A DNA stretch of 64,000 bases from Flavobacterium defluvii (lineage in GTDB: Bacteria; Bacteroidota; Bacteroidia; Flavobacteriales; Flavobacteriaceae). Below are positions 62,216 to 64,000 of this stretch, piece after piece. The translations under genes and the position numbers were made by a program. The stretch is from assembly GCF_900129555.1 (NCBI RefSeq), contig NZ_FQWC01000002.1, forward strand, positions 720,450 to 784,449, in the 5' to 3' direction. How positions within the stretch are numbered: the first letter of the stretch is position 1; each line of letters begins with the position of its first letter. The notes beneath the pieces were generated by a model, which ran no database searches, had not been told where the DNA came from, and saw nothing but the letters and a program-made list of their open reading frames with translations.

Positions 62216-63076
62216 ATGAAAAGATATTATGAAAAATACTGGACGGCGCTGCTTGCAGTTCTCTGCGTCCAGCTGTGCTTTCCGCAGAGCAGCCTGCCGG
62301 TTATGGACGAAATCAAGGCCTGCCGTTTAGGCATAACATATGACAAGACTTCGCACCTGATTTTCCCATCGGAAATCCGCTATGCGGATCTGGGAAGCGA
62401 GCTGCTTATGGCAGGAAAGGCGGAAGATGCCCATAACGTGCTGCGGGTAAAGGCAGCTGTAAGGGATTTTGAGCAGCAGACCAATCTTTCGGTCATGACC
62501 ATCGACGGGCATTTTTACAGTTTTGATGTGCATTATGATCCGAATCCGCAGACCCTGAGCTACAGGATGGGAAAGTCTGGCAGCATTGGATCTGAGGGAG
62601 CCCTTTTTGAGAATCTGGGACAAAGTTCTCCGCTGATGGTGGAAACACTGATGCAGCGCATCTATGAAAGGGACAAACGTGCGGTTAGGCATAGAAGGAC
62701 AAGGGATGCCGGAGTGGAATTCAGGCTGAAAGGGATCTACGTCCATGAGGGAAAATACTATCTGCATACTGAGCTGAGAAACAGTAATAATGTGCCTTAC
62801 AGGATTGATTTTCTCAATTTCAAGATAGCCGACAGGAAGAAGGCCAGACGAACTGCGGTACAGCAGACAGCCATATTGCCTCTGCGAATCTACAGGCCGG
62901 TTGATCAGATCAAGGCTGGAGGCTCAGAGCATAACATATATGTGCTGGACCTTTTCACCCTCGCAGACGGCAAGCTGCTCCTTATCGAGATATACGAGAA
63001 AAACGGCGGCAGGCAGCTGACCCTGAAGATTAAAAATTCGGACCTGCTGAAGGCGTGTCTTCTGAATAATCCATAG
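62216..63076 (+). CDS. traN: TraN (DUF4138) transfer protein, VirB9-like
   Basis: 286 residues with a signal peptide (to about 25), then a DUF4138-type beta-rich domain: LGITYDKTSHLIFPSEIRYA, DLGSELLMAGKAEDAHNVLR, VKAAV, NLSVMTIDGHFYSFDVHYDP, and the C-terminal FKIADRKKARRTAVQQ with LPLRIYRPVDQI. It is the outer-membrane-side component of the channel. Last transfer gene seen; a terminator follows 63 bases later. Confidence 0.9.
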   Translation: MKRYYEKYWTALLAVLCVQLCFPQSSLPVMDEIKACRLGITYDKTSHLIFPSEIRYADLGSELLMAGKAEDAHNVLRVKAAVRDFEQQTNLSVMTIDGHFYSFDVHYDPNPQTLSYRMGKSGSIGSEGALFENLGQSSPLMVETLMQRIYERDKRAVRHRRTRDAGVEFRLKGIYVHEGKYYLHTELRNSNNVPYRIDFLNFKIADRKKARRTAVQQTAILPLRIYRPVDQIKAGGSEHNIYVLDLFTLADGKLLLIEIYEKNGGRQLTLKIKNSDLLKACLLNNP

Positions 63077-63138
63077 AGGAAATCCGTGCAGGACAGAAGT
63101 GCATGTCCGACGTAAATTCCTTAACGTGCGGACAAAAT

Positions 63139-63170
63139 AAAACCGGCCAGATAGGTCGGTTTTTTATTTT
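63139..63170 (+). terminator. Terminator after traN
   Basis: AAAACCGGCC (63139-63148) pairs with GGTCGGTTTT (63154-63163) with one G-T pair and is followed by a long T run. Confidence 0.75.
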
Positions 63171-63249
63171 TATTTAAAACTTTAAGACATTGTTTTGCAA
63201 TGTTTTAAGTGCTGTAGTCTTAGGTTCGGCTTTAAGGCTGTTCTAGCGT

Positions 63250-63825
63250 CTACAGACCGCTGCGTTTGCCGAATACGGGCTGGAGAACGTCCCAGAGCTG
63301 CTGTTCCAGGATCTCCACAATGAAGCGCTCGACGGCCTGGTCGCTTTGCGAAATTACCTGATAGGCCGATATGGCCACCTCGTAATCCGCATCCCCGTCC
63401 CATTTGCAGAGGTGCATGGCATAGGTGCGGGAGCTTTGCGTTCCTAGATGGTCTTTGACCCTTTTTCTGAAATCCGTTGTCGAGCTTCCGACATAAAGGA
63501 TCGAAGATGATTTCCTATTGTACTTGGAAAGATTCACCCTGTCCTCGTTTTTTGTTTTGAGAAGGTTCAGTGCATGATATGCTTCATATGCCTTGAGCAG
63601 CGTTTTTACCTTGGCTGCAGATTTGATTTCAAAGACATAGATCAGCGGATAGTCGCTTTTGGCAATTTTGTGGAGATGTTTTTTAAGCACTTTTTTGTCC
63701 CTGAACTCGGAGCAGTGGAATGAGGTTTCCAAAAACGGTTTTAACGTAATTTGTGATATCTGCTGCGATAAATCAAGGGCAAACCGCTCCGATTTTCTGA
63801 CAAGGTTTTTTGTATCTATTTTCAT
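63250..63825 (-). CDS. GIY-YIG-like nuclease domain protein
   Basis: 191 residues. The pattern LIYVFEI (about 61-67) and, after an inserted helical segment, ILYVGSSTTDFRKRVKDHL (about 108-126) match the two beta strands and Arg/His positions of the GIY-YIG fold, with Arg and His in the expected helix and Glu168/172 (IVEILEQQLWDVL) as candidate metal ligand. The insertion makes it unusual. No signal peptide. It faces the tra operon and may be accessory DNA that replaced traO-Q. The family assignment is moderately sure; activity is not. Confidence 0.6.
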   Translation of the reverse strand: MKIDTKNLVRKSERFALDLSQQISQITLKPFLETSFHCSEFRDKKVLKKHLHKIAKSDYPLIYVFEIKSAAKVKTLLKAYEAYHALNLLKTKNEDRVNLSKYNRKSSSILYVGSSTTDFRKRVKDHLGTQSSRTYAMHLCKWDGDADYEVAISAYQVISQSDQAVERFIVEILEQQLWDVLQPVFGKRSGL

Positions 63826-64000
63826 TTTCCGTGGAATAATTTCAAATATACAAAATGCTGGAATGGGATTGAAATAATAGTAGGCGTGTTTAAAGGGGTT
63901 TCTTTTGCTTCTCCTATGTTTGTATAATATAATCTAAGTGAAGAAGGGCGAGAGCAGATTTTGCTTTAAATAGCCTTATGGTATATTCAAGAAAAGAGAC
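63826..64000. other. Right end of window, non-coding as seen
   Basis: No complete gene or clear regulatory structure can be supported in the last 175 bases. Confidence 0.4.

Noticed and set aside
1..64000. CRISPR array, rRNA or tRNA
   Set aside because: Looked for regular spaced repeats and cloverleaf or rRNA sequences; none found by eye.

Overview
The window looks like chromosomal DNA of a flavobacterium (Bacteroidota, family Flavobacteriaceae). The evidence is a SusC/SusD pair, TPR-AraC membrane regulators, DUF6520- and DUF3945-type proteins, CTnDOT-style Tra/Mob genes, and promoters of the TTG-N(19-21)-TAnnTTTG type. No rRNA, tRNA or CRISPR array was seen. Base composition is patchy: about 1-16 kb and 55-63 kb are relatively GC-rich, while 16.8-34 kb and 49-53.6 kb are clearly AT-rich, as expected for a mosaic of transferred segments.

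Left part (1-16.4 kb). A PAP2 phosphatase overlaps an EptA/MCR-like phosphoethanolamine transferase that runs off the left edge; together they suggest lipid A or other envelope-lipid remodelling. Next come two exported proteins, a solitary 1263-residue protein with a degenerate NTPase core (possible defence protein), three small plus-strand genes (one DUF1810), and a minus-strand DNA-damage cassette: Y-family polymerase (dinB), an error-prone-type DnaE, an SRAP/YedK protein with no AUG start, and a small partner. The cassette starts at a palindromic, probably repressor-controlled promoter. A single-domain response regulator and a small DUF6965-like gene follow.

Middle (16.8-36.2 kb). A MauE/DoxX-type membrane protein and a DUF6520 small secreted cysteine protein converge on a SusC-SusD-S9 peptidase operon. 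This may be a peptide export/import/degradation module. A structured palindromic element then precedes an accessory cluster: XRE regulator, permuted papain-like peptidase, Lit-like metallopeptidase, an unknown protein, a DUF6236-like protein with two C-terminal membrane helices, and a PLD nuclease fused to an EVE-like domain. A TPR-AraC regulator and a lipoprotein / small membrane protein / AraC trio follow.

Right part (36.3-64 kb) is a CTnDOT-family integrative conjugative element. It has an excision module (rteC, a Xis-like HTH gene, DUF3945, topoisomerase III/exc), a YhcG nuclease, the mobilisation genes (MobA, relaxase, coupling protein) with a likely oriT, and the transfer operon traA-traB-traD, then E, F, G, I, J, K, L-M and N. 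A four-gene cargo operon sits between traD and traE, bounded by terminators: a GHKL/histidine-kinase ATPase, a receiver protein, an HNH endonuclease and an N6-adenine methylase. It is the strongest candidate here for an undescribed system, a phosphorelay-linked restriction-like defence. traL and traM are read as one ORF through an A10 tract, and traO-Q are not present downstream of traN before a terminator and an opposing GIY-YIG-like gene.
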